Positions 51,793 through 60,821 of a stretch of DNA of 64,000 nt are shown here, in pieces. Numbering within the stretch: position 1 is the first letter of the stretch; each line of letters begins with the position of its first letter. Where the stretch lies: assembly GCF_016595525.1 (NCBI RefSeq), contig NZ_JAENII010000013.1, positions 78,148 to 142,147 of the forward strand, in the 5' to 3' direction. The position numbers and the translations under genes are program-made. The notes beneath the pieces are model-generated. The model ran no database searches. It was given only the letters and a program-made list of their open reading frames with translations, and was not told the origin of the DNA. Origin of the DNA: Haloferula rosea. Lineage in GTDB: Bacteria > Verrucomicrobiota > Verrucomicrobiia > Verrucomicrobiales > Akkermansiaceae.

Positions 51793-52015
51793 GGCAGTGG
51801 AATCCTTGGTGACCTCATCGTGAGCTGTTAGATGACTGGCCGGTTACCACCATTTAAGCCGATGTGAGAGCGGCGGGACAAGAACAAAGATAGGATGACA
51901 CGGGCCGGCAAGGTCGGGTGCGGCGGGGCCAGGCTCCGGGATGAAGACGGGCTGGGGCAAGCGGCCGGATCGGGGCGCTTCGTCGGCACCGGTCAGGCTG
52001 CTGGCAAGTTCACCA

Positions 52016-53086
52016 TCAGGCCCAGAATCCGCTGATCCTCTCGACGCACCAGAAGGCGGCGATGATGCCCGTGGCGTAGACGATCGGTTTGAAGGCGACT
52101 TGGTTGATCTTCGGGGAGATTTTTCGGGTGAGCGTGGTGAGGGCGATCGCCACGGCGACGAAGGCGAGCTGTCCGAGTTCGACGCCGATATTAAAGTTCA
52201 GCAGGGCGAGGGGGATCTGGTCTTCGGGCAGGCCGACGTCGGAAAGCGCGCCGGCGAAGCCGAAGCCATGGAGGAGACCGAAGCTGAGGGCGACGAGCCA
52301 GGGGTAGCGCTCGGTCAGGCCGGGGTTCTCGTCGGTTCTAACAAGCAGCTCGCGGGAGAGGAAGAGGATGCTCAGAGCGATGACCGCTTCGACCGGCGGG
52401 CCGGGGATTTCCATCCAGCCGAGGGTGGCGACGCCGAGAGTGACGGAGTGGGCGAGGGTGAAGGCGGTGATGGTTTTCACCAGCGTCCAGCGGTCGCGAA
52501 CGATGAGCACCAGGCAGAGTACGAAGAGCAGGTGGTCGTAGCCGAAGATGATGTGTTCCACGCCGATGACGATGTAGTCCCACAGCAGGGTGGATGTTTC
52601 GGCATCGAATTGGATGGTAGCGGCGGGAGCCTCAGGACGCAGCACCCGGGTCACGGAGCGTCCATCCTGGAGGTTTGCCCGGAGCAGCACATCGGTGAGT
52701 CGTGAGCGGGGGCCATCGATCGAGATGGCGCTGCCATCCAACGGACTCTCTCCCGGGTTGACCTTCCAACGCATCAGCAGGGCGTTGCCGAGCGGGCTGG
52801 TATTCGGTTCGGTGAGGTTTTCCCAGTCGTCCGGGAACGTGGGTGCGATGGGGAGGGGCTTGCCCTTGAAGTAGGGAAGTTTCCAGGTGACGGAGACGGT
52901 CTGGTCGGGGGCCTCGGTGAGCTCGAGGTAGGCAGGCTGCATCTCATGGGCGGTGAGCCGGGGAAGCGAGAGAATCAGTGACAGCATCAAGGCTACCGGG
53001 AAGAAGCGAAGGGCCCGCTTTTTCCCTGTCGGTCCCTGATCTCCTCTTCCAAGGTCGGCTCGGCGGTGGCTGTGGAAGAATTTCAT
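52016..53086 (-). CDS. HupE/UreJ-family membrane protein with periplasmic domain
   Basis: This 356-residue protein has a signal or first membrane segment (FFPVALMLSLILSLPRL), a beta-rich periplasmic domain (about 48-165) and then six or so membrane segments. The first of these carries HIIFGYDH (His178, Asp184, His185), the HX5DH nickel-binding motif of HupE/UreJ transporters. Other marks are AFTLAHSVTLGVATLG and SFGLLHGFGFAGALSDVGLP. The large extra domain distinguishes it from simple HupE. It may import nickel or another metal for a neighbour such as the DUF3604 protein. It overlaps the PpiC gene by 4 bases. Confidence 0.85.
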   Translation of the reverse strand: MKFFHSHRRADLGRGDQGPTGKKRALRFFPVALMLSLILSLPRLTAHEMQPAYLELTEAPDQTVSVTWKLPYFKGKPLPIAPTFPDDWENLTEPNTSPLGNALLMRWKVNPGESPLDGSAISIDGPRSRLTDVLLRANLQDGRSVTRVLRPEAPAATIQFDAETSTLLWDYIVIGVEHIIFGYDHLLFVLCLVLIVRDRWTLVKTITAFTLAHSVTLGVATLGWMEIPGPPVEAVIALSILFLSRELLVRTDENPGLTERYPWLVALSFGLLHGFGFAGALSDVGLPEDQIPLALLNFNIGVELGQLAFVAVAIALTTLTRKISPKINQVAFKPIVYATGIIAAFWCVERISGFWA

Positions 53087-53943
53087 GATGCTTCGGTCTC
53101 ACTTGCCTCTTCTCCGATGACGACGTCGTAGCTTTGGAGCAGTTGGTCGAGCATCTGTTGGTTGAGCTTTTCCCGCTGGTCATAGCGATAGTCACTCTCG
53201 ACCTTCTCGCGAATGGACTCGAGTGCTGGCAGGCCTCCGGGCGCGCGTTCGGTAATCCGGACCAGATGCATGCCGTAGCTCGATTCCACCGGGCCGAACC
53301 ATGACCCCGGCTCCTCGTCGGCGATGGCCTCCACGAAGGCTTCGCCAAACTGCCTGCCGATCTGGGAGACCGCGGTAGCGGTGAATTTCGGGCTGAGAAG
53401 CGTGGGGTCGGAGGTTTGGTTGGATTCTTCAAATGTGACGGCGCCGGAGTTGAGTTGTTCCAGCATCGTTTCGGCATCGGCCTTCGGGTTTTCCCGCTTC
53501 TCGGGGGAGAAGAAGAGTTGTTCGAAACCCACTTCGGGTTCCTTGGCGTAGCGTGCCGAGTTCTCGTTGAGGTAACCTTCGAGTGTTTCGGGAGCGATCT
53601 CTTCGAGGTCGGCAATGTCCGAGGTCAGGAACTCCATTTTCTGAGCAAGCCGGCGACGGATGATCGAGTCGCTTTGATCCAGGCCGAGTTTCTTGGCTTC
53701 GCGATACAGGATCTCCTCTTTTACGTAGGCATCAACGAGGCCCTTGAACTCCGTTTCGGTCGGTGGACGGTTCCAGCGTGCGGTCCATTCGTCCTCGAGA
53801 ATGGCGAGGATGTCGCCGTTGATATCGATGCGATAGGGATCCTCGAGATCGACAGATTCGGATGGGGCGACCTTGGAGTAGAGCAGGAAGATCCCGGCGC
53901 CGATGAGCAGGAAGACGACCAGGGGGTCACGAAGCAGCTTCAT
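53083..53943 (-). CDS. Membrane-anchored PpiC-type peptidyl-prolyl isomerase
   Basis: This 286-residue protein has one N-terminal membrane anchor (DPLVVFLLIGAGIFLLYSKVA), a helical chaperone-like part (about 35-120) with YVKEEILYREAKKLGLDQSDSIIRRRLAQKMEFL, and a parvulin domain (about 135-265): EVGFEQLFFSP, QIGRQFGEAFVEAIADEEPGSWFGPVESSYGMHLVRI. It should help fold exported proteins at the inner membrane surface. Its start overlaps the HupE gene's end on the other side by 4 bases (ATGA), implying tight co-expression. A dedicated folding factor for the DUF3604 or HupE product is a natural guess. Confidence 0.85.
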   Translation of the reverse strand: MKLLRDPLVVFLLIGAGIFLLYSKVAPSESVDLEDPYRIDINGDILAILEDEWTARWNRPPTETEFKGLVDAYVKEEILYREAKKLGLDQSDSIIRRRLAQKMEFLTSDIADLEEIAPETLEGYLNENSARYAKEPEVGFEQLFFSPEKRENPKADAETMLEQLNSGAVTFEESNQTSDPTLLSPKFTATAVSQIGRQFGEAFVEAIADEEPGSWFGPVESSYGMHLVRITERAPGGLPALESIREKVESDYRYDQREKLNQQMLDQLLQSYDVVIGEEASETEAS

Positions 53944-53974
53944 GCTGTAGTGATAGCCGAATCTCCCGGAACGT

Positions 53975-54448
53975 CTAGCGATTCAGATAGAGGTATCCGG
54001 CGTTGAGGTAGGTCGCGTAGCCCACCCAGCAGAAATAGGGAATCAGGAGTCGCGATGCCAGACGGTCGATCCTGTGGAAAGCGAAAATGGTGAGAAGGAT
54101 TCCCAGGGCCATGGTCACGATCACCACGAGTGCCATGGCGATCTGATGGGCTCCGAAAAAGACCGGAGTCCACGCAAGGTTGAGTGCGAACTGGGAGATG
54201 AAAAGGGTGATGGCCTTGGTTCGGTTGGGGCCGGCCTTGGCCCGGTGCCAGATCAAGGCGATGGCCGTTCCCATCATCGCGTAGAGCAGGGTCCAGACGG
54301 GGCCGAAGACCCAGTTCGGTGGGTTCCCGGGAGGTTGGTCGAGCGTGGCGAACCAGCCGCGGATCGAGGAGGCCGTCAGCAGGCCGCTGAGGCTGCCGAG
54401 CCCTTCGATGACGAGCACGCAGACCACGATCTTTTGCCACAGTTTCAT
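53975..54448 (-). CDS. TspO/MBR-family protein
   Basis: This 157-residue protein has five membrane segments and should bind tetrapyrroles or cholesterol-like ligands. The TspO signature is present: GWFATLDQPPGNPPNWVFGPVWTLLYAMMGTAIALIWH, together with the later ALNLAWTPVFFGAH and YFCWVGYATYLNAGYLYLN. Bacterial TspO can degrade porphyrin and take part in stress responses. It sits 31 bases upstream of the PpiC gene on the same strand, and so may lead the PpiC-HupE-DUF3604 set; this link could also be chance. Confidence 0.88.
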   Translation of the reverse strand: MKLWQKIVVCVLVIEGLGSLSGLLTASSIRGWFATLDQPPGNPPNWVFGPVWTLLYAMMGTAIALIWHRAKAGPNRTKAITLFISQFALNLAWTPVFFGAHQIAMALVVIVTMALGILLTIFAFHRIDRLASRLLIPYFCWVGYATYLNAGYLYLNR

Positions 54449-54589
54449 GGGGCGACCCTCATGGCTCGGCGGGTTCGCCTCAAGTGCTGTTTTCTCCGGG
54501 TGCGGTTTGGCGGCCCGAAGAAGCTCGGCCCCGGTCTTTCGTCTTGCGCCTTCCGGATTGGTGTGGGAGGGACTGGGAACCTTCCGACC

Positions 54590-54940
54590 ATGGATTCATC
54601 GAGCAAACAAGACCTCGCCGAACTTCTGTTCCTCGCCCTCTATCAGGACAATCATCTTTCGCTTGAGGAGGACAGCATGCTGCAGAAGGCGCTTGATGCC
54701 CTTGGCTGGGAGCCCAGCGAGAAGACGGGCCCCTCGGTGAACAAGGCATTCGCTGCAGTGCGTGAGGCCCATTCGTCGGATGAGAAGAAGGAGGCATTCT
54801 TTACGGAACGCGCTGCCCGGCTGAAGGCGGGGGGACACGGTTCCATCGCCCTCGAGTGGCTCGGCAAGGTGCTGGCCTCTGATGGCTTTGAGGGCGGTGA
54901 GGCCCAGTTCCTGCTCCGTGCGAAGCGGCTGCTTTTCTGA
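54590..54940 (+). CDS. Small helical protein of unknown function
   Basis: I do not recognise this 116-residue protein. It is fully soluble and mostly helical, with acidic and basic residues well spread (SSKQDLAELLFLALYQDNHLSLEEDS; SSDEKKEAFFTERAARLK; SIALEWLGKVLASDGFEG). The first half resembles the tandem-helix arrangement of TerB-like domains (LFLALYQDNHLSLEED), but key metal residues cannot be assigned. The ATG at 54590 gives a sensible start; the upstream frame overlaps tspO and is not used. It is divergent from tspO and convergent with the M16 gene. Confidence 0.6.
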   Translation: MDSSSKQDLAELLFLALYQDNHLSLEEDSMLQKALDALGWEPSEKTGPSVNKAFAAVREAHSSDEKKEAFFTERAARLKAGGHGSIALEWLGKVLASDGFEGGEAQFLLRAKRLLF

Positions 54941-54968
54941 GGTTCGGCCGGCCCCGGTATCTGGAGTT

Positions 54969-57482
54969 TCAGTCTTCCGGCAGGACCCGGATCAGCACCG
55001 GCTTTCGGGTTCCCAGGAGGGCGGCTGCTGCGTTCTCGACCTGAGCAGGGGTGAGTTTCTGGTAGATCCCGGGGAGTTCCCGGTGGTGGCTTGCGGGAAG
55101 GCCGAAGAGAAGATCGATGGCCGCATGTCGGGCGATGGAGCCGGGGGCCTGCTGGTCCAGTGCGGTGGCACTGAGGACTGTGGAGCGCACCCGTTCGAAG
55201 GCATCATCCGGGATGCCTCCTGTGGCGAGTTTGCCGATCTCGGACATCAACTCCGATTCAGCGAGCTCGATCTGGGCCGGATCGGTCGCCATGTAGAAGG
55301 CGAAGAGACCGGTGTCGTGCCCATGGAACTGGGTGGCACCGACCTGATAGGCCAACCCGAGATCCTCGCGGATCCGTGTGAACAGCGGTCCGGCCATGTC
55401 GCTGGCCCATTCGTTGAGCATGCGCAGGGCGTGACGATGTTCATCCAGTGCCGCGCTTCCGGGGTAGCCGATGGCGAGAACCGCCTGCTTTTTGTCGACG
55501 TGGATCACGTCCTCCGATGGATCTAGTATTTCTGACGGTTCGGGATGCCACGGGTCTCCCTCCGGAAGCTCGTTGAATGCCTTGGAGAGCAGGTCACGTG
55601 CTTCCTCCGGGTCGAAATCGCCGGCCAGGGCGACGGCAAGGTTGGGTCCGCGGACATGCAGGGAATGGTGGGCGGCCAGGGAGAGCCGGCTCAATGACTC
55701 GACGGAATCCTCATTTCCCAGGGTGGGGATCCCGTAGCCATGGCGACCGAAGAGTCGCTGGCGTAGGTGACGGAAGGCAACCGACAGCGGGTCCTGGAGC
55801 GTCTCGCGCAGGGAGGTGAGCTGCGATGCCTTCTCGCGATCGATGGAATCCGAGTCGAGCGCGGGGTCGGACAATACCTCGCCGAAGAGGGGGACGAGCG
55901 TTCCGAGATCCGGGGAGAGACCTGCCAGTTGGAGCAGCAGCGAGTTGTTGCCGGCCGAGGCACCGATGCTCGCACCCAGAGATTCGAGGGTATTGGCGAG
56001 TTCTTCGGCGCTGCGGTGGCGTGTCGCTTGTGGCATCGCGGCGGCGAGCAGGCGGTTGATGCCGGCGGTCTGTGATGTTTCCGAAGTCGAACCTGCTCGG
56101 ACGGCTGACTGGAGGGCGACAACCGGGACCTTCGGGTCGGGCAGGAGCGCGATGGTGGTTCCGTTGGCGAGGGTGAAGGTCTCGGGTTCCGTGCGCTTGC
56201 GGGTGGGGGAGCGGGTGGCCGAGGGAGCGGAGACCCCCTCCGGATCGAGAATGGTGAGTGACTCCCGGGAATCCGTGAGGGTGGCCAGGGCGCGGCGGAC
56301 GTCGGCCGCGGTCACCGCCTCGAGTTGGGCGAGGTAGCGCCGGGTGAAGTCGAGATCGCGGGCTTCGTGCCAGTTGGAGGCGAGGTCGGTGGCTCGCCCG
56401 GAGACCGTGGTCAAGGAGCGGAACTGGGTGGCGGCGATCTGGCGTTTGGCCTTCATCATGTCGTCTTCGAATGAGGATGACGAGAAGGCCGAGAGTTCTT
56501 CACGAATGGCTGCGATCAGCGCATCGCGCTGGTCGGGCTGGACTTCGGCGGACACCGCGAAGATTCCGATCTGGTTGGCCATCGACCAGGACCACGATGA
56601 GATCTCGAGCGCCAGGCCACGTTCCTCCCGGAGCTTGCGATAGAGGCGTGCCGAGCGGCCGCGGCCGAGCATGGCTGCGGCGAGATCGAAGGCGGGAACA
56701 TCGGGGTGCCCGAGTGCCGGGATCTTCCAGCCGAGGGTGACCTTCGAGGCGGGTACGGCGAAGGTCGCACGGTTGGTCCGCGGTGCGAGCTGCACCGGCT
56801 CGGCGGGAATCAACGGCTCGGCGCTGGCAGAGCGTGGAAGTGAGGCGAAGACCCGATCGATGGTCTGACGCAGGGAGTCCGGGTCGAAGTTCCCGGCGAT
56901 GCACAGGCAGGTGTGGTCGGGGCTGTAGCGTTCCCGGTGGTATCTACGAAGGTCATCGTAGGTGATGGAGTCGAACAGCTCGCGGTAGCCGATGACCGGG
57001 TGGCGGCGCGGGTCGTGACTGAAGACGGTCGAGAACAGGAGCCGGGATGCACGGTCATCCGGGTCATCGAGACCCATGTCGATCTCGCGCCGGATGACGT
57101 CCTTTTCCTTCTCGAACTCGCTCTCCGGGAGGTGGGGCTTGAAGACCATGGCGCACAGGACATCCAGGAAAGTGGTCAGTCCGGTGTCGGGGCCGTCGAT
57201 GTAGTAGACCGTGCGGTCGAAGGAGGTGTAGGCGTTCCAGTGTCCGCCGGCGGCCTGTACGGATTCGGCCAGCTCGACCGGGCCGAAGTCGCCGCCGCCC
57301 TTGAAGACCATGTGTTCGAGGAAGTGGGATAGTCCCGCACCGAGGTGGGCGCCTTCGTGGATGGAGCCGGTTTCGACCCAGAGCTGCGTGCTGACGACCG
57401 GGGCGGACGGGTCGGGGTCCAGAATGAGTGACAGCCCGTTGGGCAGGGTTTCCAGGGTGGCGGAGGTGGACGGGAATTCCAT
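54969..57482 (-). CDS. M16-family zinc peptidase (two-domain)
   Basis: This 837-residue protein has two M16 halves in one chain. The N-terminal half carries the inverted zinc motif HFLEH (His53, Glu56, His57) in GLSHFLEHMVFKG and an upstream WVETGSIHEGAHLGAG, plus the downstream EFEKEKDVIRREIDMG. The C-terminal half (from about 420) lacks HxxEH and is a typical inactive partner, with FYMATDPAQIELAESELMSEI near its end. This is the PqqL/pitrilysin-like fused arrangement. I see no clear signal peptide, so location is uncertain. It likely degrades peptides. Confidence 0.88.
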   Translation of the reverse strand: MEFPSTSATLETLPNGLSLILDPDPSAPVVSTQLWVETGSIHEGAHLGAGLSHFLEHMVFKGGGDFGPVELAESVQAAGGHWNAYTSFDRTVYYIDGPDTGLTTFLDVLCAMVFKPHLPESEFEKEKDVIRREIDMGLDDPDDRASRLLFSTVFSHDPRRHPVIGYRELFDSITYDDLRRYHRERYSPDHTCLCIAGNFDPDSLRQTIDRVFASLPRSASAEPLIPAEPVQLAPRTNRATFAVPASKVTLGWKIPALGHPDVPAFDLAAAMLGRGRSARLYRKLREERGLALEISSWSWSMANQIGIFAVSAEVQPDQRDALIAAIREELSAFSSSSFEDDMMKAKRQIAATQFRSLTTVSGRATDLASNWHEARDLDFTRRYLAQLEAVTAADVRRALATLTDSRESLTILDPEGVSAPSATRSPTRKRTEPETFTLANGTTIALLPDPKVPVVALQSAVRAGSTSETSQTAGINRLLAAAMPQATRHRSAEELANTLESLGASIGASAGNNSLLLQLAGLSPDLGTLVPLFGEVLSDPALDSDSIDREKASQLTSLRETLQDPLSVAFRHLRQRLFGRHGYGIPTLGNEDSVESLSRLSLAAHHSLHVRGPNLAVALAGDFDPEEARDLLSKAFNELPEGDPWHPEPSEILDPSEDVIHVDKKQAVLAIGYPGSAALDEHRHALRMLNEWASDMAGPLFTRIREDLGLAYQVGATQFHGHDTGLFAFYMATDPAQIELAESELMSEIGKLATGGIPDDAFERVRSTVLSATALDQQAPGSIARHAAIDLLFGLPASHHRELPGIYQKLTPAQVENAAAALLGTRKPVLIRVLPED

Positions 57483-57532
57483 GACTTGCGACCACCATGA
57501 ATGACCTTTCCTGATTGTCGAATGATGAGTGC

Positions 57533-57561
57533 TTGCGGGTGTGCGCCCGGCGGTGGATGGT
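57533..57561 (+). promoter_or_regulatory. Putative promoter, leaderless geometry
   Basis: TTGCGG (57533-57538) and GATGGT (57556-57561) are 17 bases apart. The GTG of the next gene is 6 bases after the -10. The same TTGCGG hexamer serves the gene at 59787. Confidence 0.4.
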
Positions 57562-57567
57562 CGCCGG

Positions 57568-57954
57568 GTGAACGAGGAGAATCCGTATGCTCCACCGTCG
57601 GCGGACGGAGATGGGGATCTTGCCCGGCAAAAGGAGGCGCTGCGCGAGATCGTCCTCGGCTGGGAAAAACTCAGGCTGATCTACAACGTGATCCTGCTGG
57701 TCCCGGGGCTGTTGGTTCTAACACTCTGGACGAACCGTCATGGCATGCCGTGGGCCGCCGCGGTGGCGAGTGCGGTGTTTGTGGGCATCGGCGCGAACAT
57801 CGCCTACCTGCTCGGGCCGCTGACGGAGCTCTATTTCCGCGGACTGTTCCGCAATGGGGAGTCCATCGGCCGCGGACGGTGGCTGATTTTCGGCGGTGGG
57901 CTGGTGGTTTCGTCCGGCGTCTTCCTGCTTGCGCTGGTTGGCGGGCTGGTCTGA
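57568..57954 (+). CDS. Small membrane protein with NPYAPP motif
   Basis: This 128-residue protein begins NEENPYAPPSADG, a short motif common before membrane domains in Verrucomicrobiota and Planctomycetota. A charged helix (DLARQKEALREIVLGWEKL) leads into three hydrophobic segments (YNVILLVPGLLVLTLW, AAAVASAVFVGIGANIAYLL, WLIFGGGLVVSSGVFLLALVGGL). The GTG at 57568 places the motif at the N-terminus. Function is unknown. It is divergent from the M16 gene and convergent with the ABC-F gene. Confidence 0.68.
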   Translation: MNEENPYAPPSADGDGDLARQKEALREIVLGWEKLRLIYNVILLVPGLLVLTLWTNRHGMPWAAAVASAVFVGIGANIAYLLGPLTELYFRGLFRNGESIGRGRWLIFGGGLVVSSGVFLLALVGGLV

Positions 57955-57982
57955 CGGAGAAAGCCAGCAGCCTGGTCCGGGT

Positions 57983-58004
57983 TCCCGGGTGCGCTCACCC
58001 GGGA
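57983..58004. terminator. Hairpin between convergent genes
   Basis: TCCCGGGT and ACCCGGGA form a perfect 8-bp stem with a GCGCTC loop. It lies between the stops of a membrane protein gene and the ABC-F gene. There is no T-tract on either side. Confidence 0.42.
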
Positions 58005-58024
58005 TCGCTTGGTCCGCAGGCCCC

Positions 58025-59656
58025 CTACGAGGTCACCGCGCTGCGGTCGTCATCGAGGCCGGACTTTTCGAGGAAGTAGTCGTAGCCCCCGGTGTAGCGG
58101 GTCACGGTGCTGGCGGTGTCGTCCTCATTGCGCGCGATGTGCAAAGTGGTTTCCGCCAGATTGCGGATGAAGTGCACGTCGTGGGAAATAAACACCAAGG
58201 TGCCTTCGTACGCTTTCAGGGCGTTCACCAGGGAATCGATGGAGAGGATGTCGAGGTGGGTCGTCGGTTCGTCCATCAGCAGGAGGTTCGGAGGGTCGAC
58301 GAGGAATTTCACGAGGTTGAGTCGCGACTTTTCTCCTCCTGAGAGGATGCCACAGCGTTTCTCGACATCGGCGCGGCGGAAGAGGAAGGAGCCGAGGATG
58401 GCACGCGCGTCTTCTTCGCGAAGGGTCGGGCAGGAATCCATCACTTCATCGAGGACGCGGTTGGATTCGTTGAGGGTCTCCGAGCGGTGCTGGGAGTAGT
58501 AGCCCTGCTTGGTGAGGTAGCCGACTTCGCGTTCGCCACCGGTGATGTCGAGTTGCCCGCCGAGGAGCTTGAGCAGAGTGGACTTGCCGGCGCCGTTCGG
58601 TCCGACCAGGACGATCTTGTCGCCGCGTTCGATGGTGAGATCGAGGCCTTCGTAGATGACCTTGTCGTTGCCGTAGGCGAAGTCGATCTTCTTGAGGTCG
58701 ATGACCTTCTGGTTTGATCGATCGGGCTGGGGGAAGGTGAACTTGAACGGCTTGCGCGGAGCCCGCGGTTTCTCGATCTTGTCGAGCTTCTCGAGGAACT
58801 TGATGCGTGATTGGACCTGAGCGGCTTTCGAACCGACCTGGCGGAAGCGGTCGATGAATTCCTGGTGGCCTTCGATCTCCTTGCGCTGGTTGCGGTAGGC
58901 CTGGACCTTCTGTTCGTAGGTCTTTTCCCGCTGGTCGAGGTAGGACGAGTAGTTGCCGGTGTAGGAGATAAGCTCGGCGGCGTCGGGATCGATTTCGACG
59001 ACGGTCTCGATGATGGCGTCCATGAAATCCCGGTCGTGGGAAATGAGGAAGACGGCACCGGGGTAGTTCATCAGGTAGCGTTGGAACCAAAGCAGGGTGA
59101 TGAGGTCGAGGTGGTTGGTGGGCTCGTCGAGCATGAGCAGGTCGGGCTCCATGACGAGGAGGCGGGCGAGGTAGGCGCGCATGACCCAACCGCCGGAGTA
59201 CTCGCGTGCGGGGCGGTTGAAATCGCCCTGCTTGTAGCCGAGTCCGGCGAGGATCTTCTTGGCTTTGGGCTCGAGTTGATAGCCGTTGAGCGCGGTGAAC
59301 TGGTCGACGGCCTCGGCGTAGTCCTTGTGTTCGGTGGTGCCTGCGGCTTCGTGCTCACGAATGGTGCGGAGGTATTGGATGATCTCCGGGGTGATGCCGA
59401 TGGCGATCTCGAGGATGGTCTCATCGCCCGGGTCACCCGCTTCCTGGGCGAGGCTGCCGGTGATGGCATACTCGTCGCGATCGACGGTGCCACTGTCGAT
59501 GTCCTCTTCGCCGAGGATCATCTTGAAGAGGGTCGATTTGCCGGCGCCATTGGGACCGACGAGGGCGACGCGCTCGCCCCAGTTGATGGTCATGTCCGCG
59601 TCGCGGAACAGGGTTCGGCCGCCGAGCGTCTTCGTGAGCTTCTTGATTGTGAGCAC
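58025..59656 (-). CDS. ABC-F family ATPase
   Basis: This 543-residue protein has two ATP-binding cassettes and no membrane part, as for ribosome-associated ABC-F factors (Uup, EttA, YbiT). Each cassette has a Walker A (GPNGAGKST), a signature (YSGGWVMRAYLARLL; LSGGEKSRLNLVKFL) and Walker B (LLMLDEPTNHLD; LLLMDEPTTHLD). The linker is charged (YEQKVQAYRNQRKEIEGHQEFIDRFRQVGSKAAQVQSRIKFLEKL). It should act on stalled ribosomes or in translation elongation; which subfamily is not clear. I use the GTG at 59656 (LTIKKLTKTLGG); the open frame to 60088 lacks homology. A -10-like TACCTC lies six bases before it on the minus strand. Confidence 0.9.
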   Translation of the reverse strand: MLTIKKLTKTLGGRTLFRDADMTINWGERVALVGPNGAGKSTLFKMILGEEDIDSGTVDRDEYAITGSLAQEAGDPGDETILEIAIGITPEIIQYLRTIREHEAAGTTEHKDYAEAVDQFTALNGYQLEPKAKKILAGLGYKQGDFNRPAREYSGGWVMRAYLARLLVMEPDLLMLDEPTNHLDLITLLWFQRYLMNYPGAVFLISHDRDFMDAIIETVVEIDPDAAELISYTGNYSSYLDQREKTYEQKVQAYRNQRKEIEGHQEFIDRFRQVGSKAAQVQSRIKFLEKLDKIEKPRAPRKPFKFTFPQPDRSNQKVIDLKKIDFAYGNDKVIYEGLDLTIERGDKIVLVGPNGAGKSTLLKLLGGQLDITGGEREVGYLTKQGYYSQHRSETLNESNRVLDEVMDSCPTLREEDARAILGSFLFRRADVEKRCGILSGGEKSRLNLVKFLVDPPNLLLMDEPTTHLDILSIDSLVNALKAYEGTLVFISHDVHFIRNLAETTLHIARNEDDTASTVTRYTGGYDYFLEKSGLDDDRSAVTS

Positions 59657-59750
59657 GCCGGGGAGGTAGGGGGTAATCGGTCGATTTTGAAACCCTTTTT
59701 TGTGTGGATTCCCTGCTTGATGAGGAATCGAGGATTGATCCGGAGTGGTC

Positions 59751-59780
59751 TTGCGGTTTCGGGACGTCCTGATTGATAGT
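59751..59780 (+). promoter_or_regulatory. Putative promoter, leaderless geometry
   Basis: TTGCGG (59751-59756) and GATAGT (59775-59780) are 18 bases apart, and the GTG at 59787 is 6 bases after the -10. Confidence 0.4.
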
Positions 59781-59786
59781 AGCGCT

Positions 59787-60812
59787 GTGAAAAGGCGCGA
59801 TTGGATTTGGCTGGCTGGTGGTGGGCTTTTGGGAAGCTGTGGTCCGATGGGGGGTGGCGGAAGCGGCGGCAGGGACTGGGACAGGGATGTGCTGGACCGC
59901 GCGGATACGATCGCCCGGGCGGGCGGGGGTCGTGGCTGGGGGGCGTGGGAGGGTAGCAGTCTCAGGAAATCGTGGCGGACCCACGAGCGGGGGCCGGCGC
60001 TGAGCATCACGAAGGCGCTCGGATGTCTCGCCTGTGCCCGGGCTGCGGGTGAGGGCTGGCTTCGTGCGGATGAGAAGGTGGCGGACACCTTGTCGGAGTG
60101 GAGGGGTCAGGGAGGGAAGGAATCCATCACGGTGCAGATGCTTCTGCAGATGACGGCGGGCCTGAAGGAGGGCGCTGGCGAGTTGTATCGACGCTCCATC
60201 GCCGACAAGGGGAAGGTTGCGATCGCGTTGCCCTTGCTGGATGCGCCGGGCACGAGATTTCGCTACGGCCCGGCATGCTGGGAGGTGCTTGCCGAGCTGC
60301 TCCATCGCAAGGCGGTGGCGCGCGGAGAGACCCTTGAAAAATTCCTCCACCGTGCGGTGATGCGTCCGATTGGCCTGAGCAGTCCGGACTGGCGTTCGGA
60401 CCAGCGCGGGCGCTTCTACCTGTCGACGGGTACGGAGCTCACCGTAACGGGGCTGGGTCGGCTTGGGCGGACGCTGGGAGACCTGTTGTCCGGGCGGGAT
60501 ACGGCAGGCATCAGCGCGGGTGCTTTCCGGGCGATGTCGCGCCCGTCCCGAGCCAACGCGATGTTCGGCGGGGGGCTGTGGCGAAACAGTCGCGGGGGAC
60601 GGGAAATCGAGATCGAGGATGAACTGGAACCGCCGAAGAGTCCGGGGTTCTGGCGCAACGCCTGCATTTCCAAGAGGCAGCCATCCACGATGGTGGCGCT
60701 GGTCGGTTCGGCGGGTCAGCGGGTGTTCATCTGGCCGGCCGAGCGCCGGGTGATCGCGCGGCTCGGATACTCCCGAAGCTGGAAGGACGGCACGCTGCTG
60801 CGTGCCGTGTGA
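59787..60812 (+). CDS. Beta-lactamase-fold serine hydrolase lipoprotein
   Basis: This 341-residue protein starts with a signal carrying twin arginines (KRRDWIWLAGGGLLGSCG) and a lipobox ending at Cys18, so it may be a Tat-exported lipoprotein. The domain is of the beta-lactamase/DD-peptidase class C fold. The nucleophile motif is SITK (Ser73-Lys76). The second motif, usually YxN, appears as RYGPACWEVLAEL, with Pro in place of Asn. TVQMLLQMTAGLKEGAGEL fits the fold. A substituted second motif suggests an esterase or a changed activity rather than a true beta-lactamase. The GTG at 59787 is chosen for the signal and the -10 six bases upstream. Confidence 0.75.
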   Translation: MKRRDWIWLAGGGLLGSCGPMGGGGSGGRDWDRDVLDRADTIARAGGGRGWGAWEGSSLRKSWRTHERGPALSITKALGCLACARAAGEGWLRADEKVADTLSEWRGQGGKESITVQMLLQMTAGLKEGAGELYRRSIADKGKVAIALPLLDAPGTRFRYGPACWEVLAELLHRKAVARGETLEKFLHRAVMRPIGLSSPDWRSDQRGRFYLSTGTELTVTGLGRLGRTLGDLLSGRDTAGISAGAFRAMSRPSRANAMFGGGLWRNSRGGREIEIEDELEPPKSPGFWRNACISKRQPSTMVALVGSAGQRVFIWPAERRVIARLGYSRSWKDGTLLRAV

Positions 60813-60821
60813 CGGTTCACC

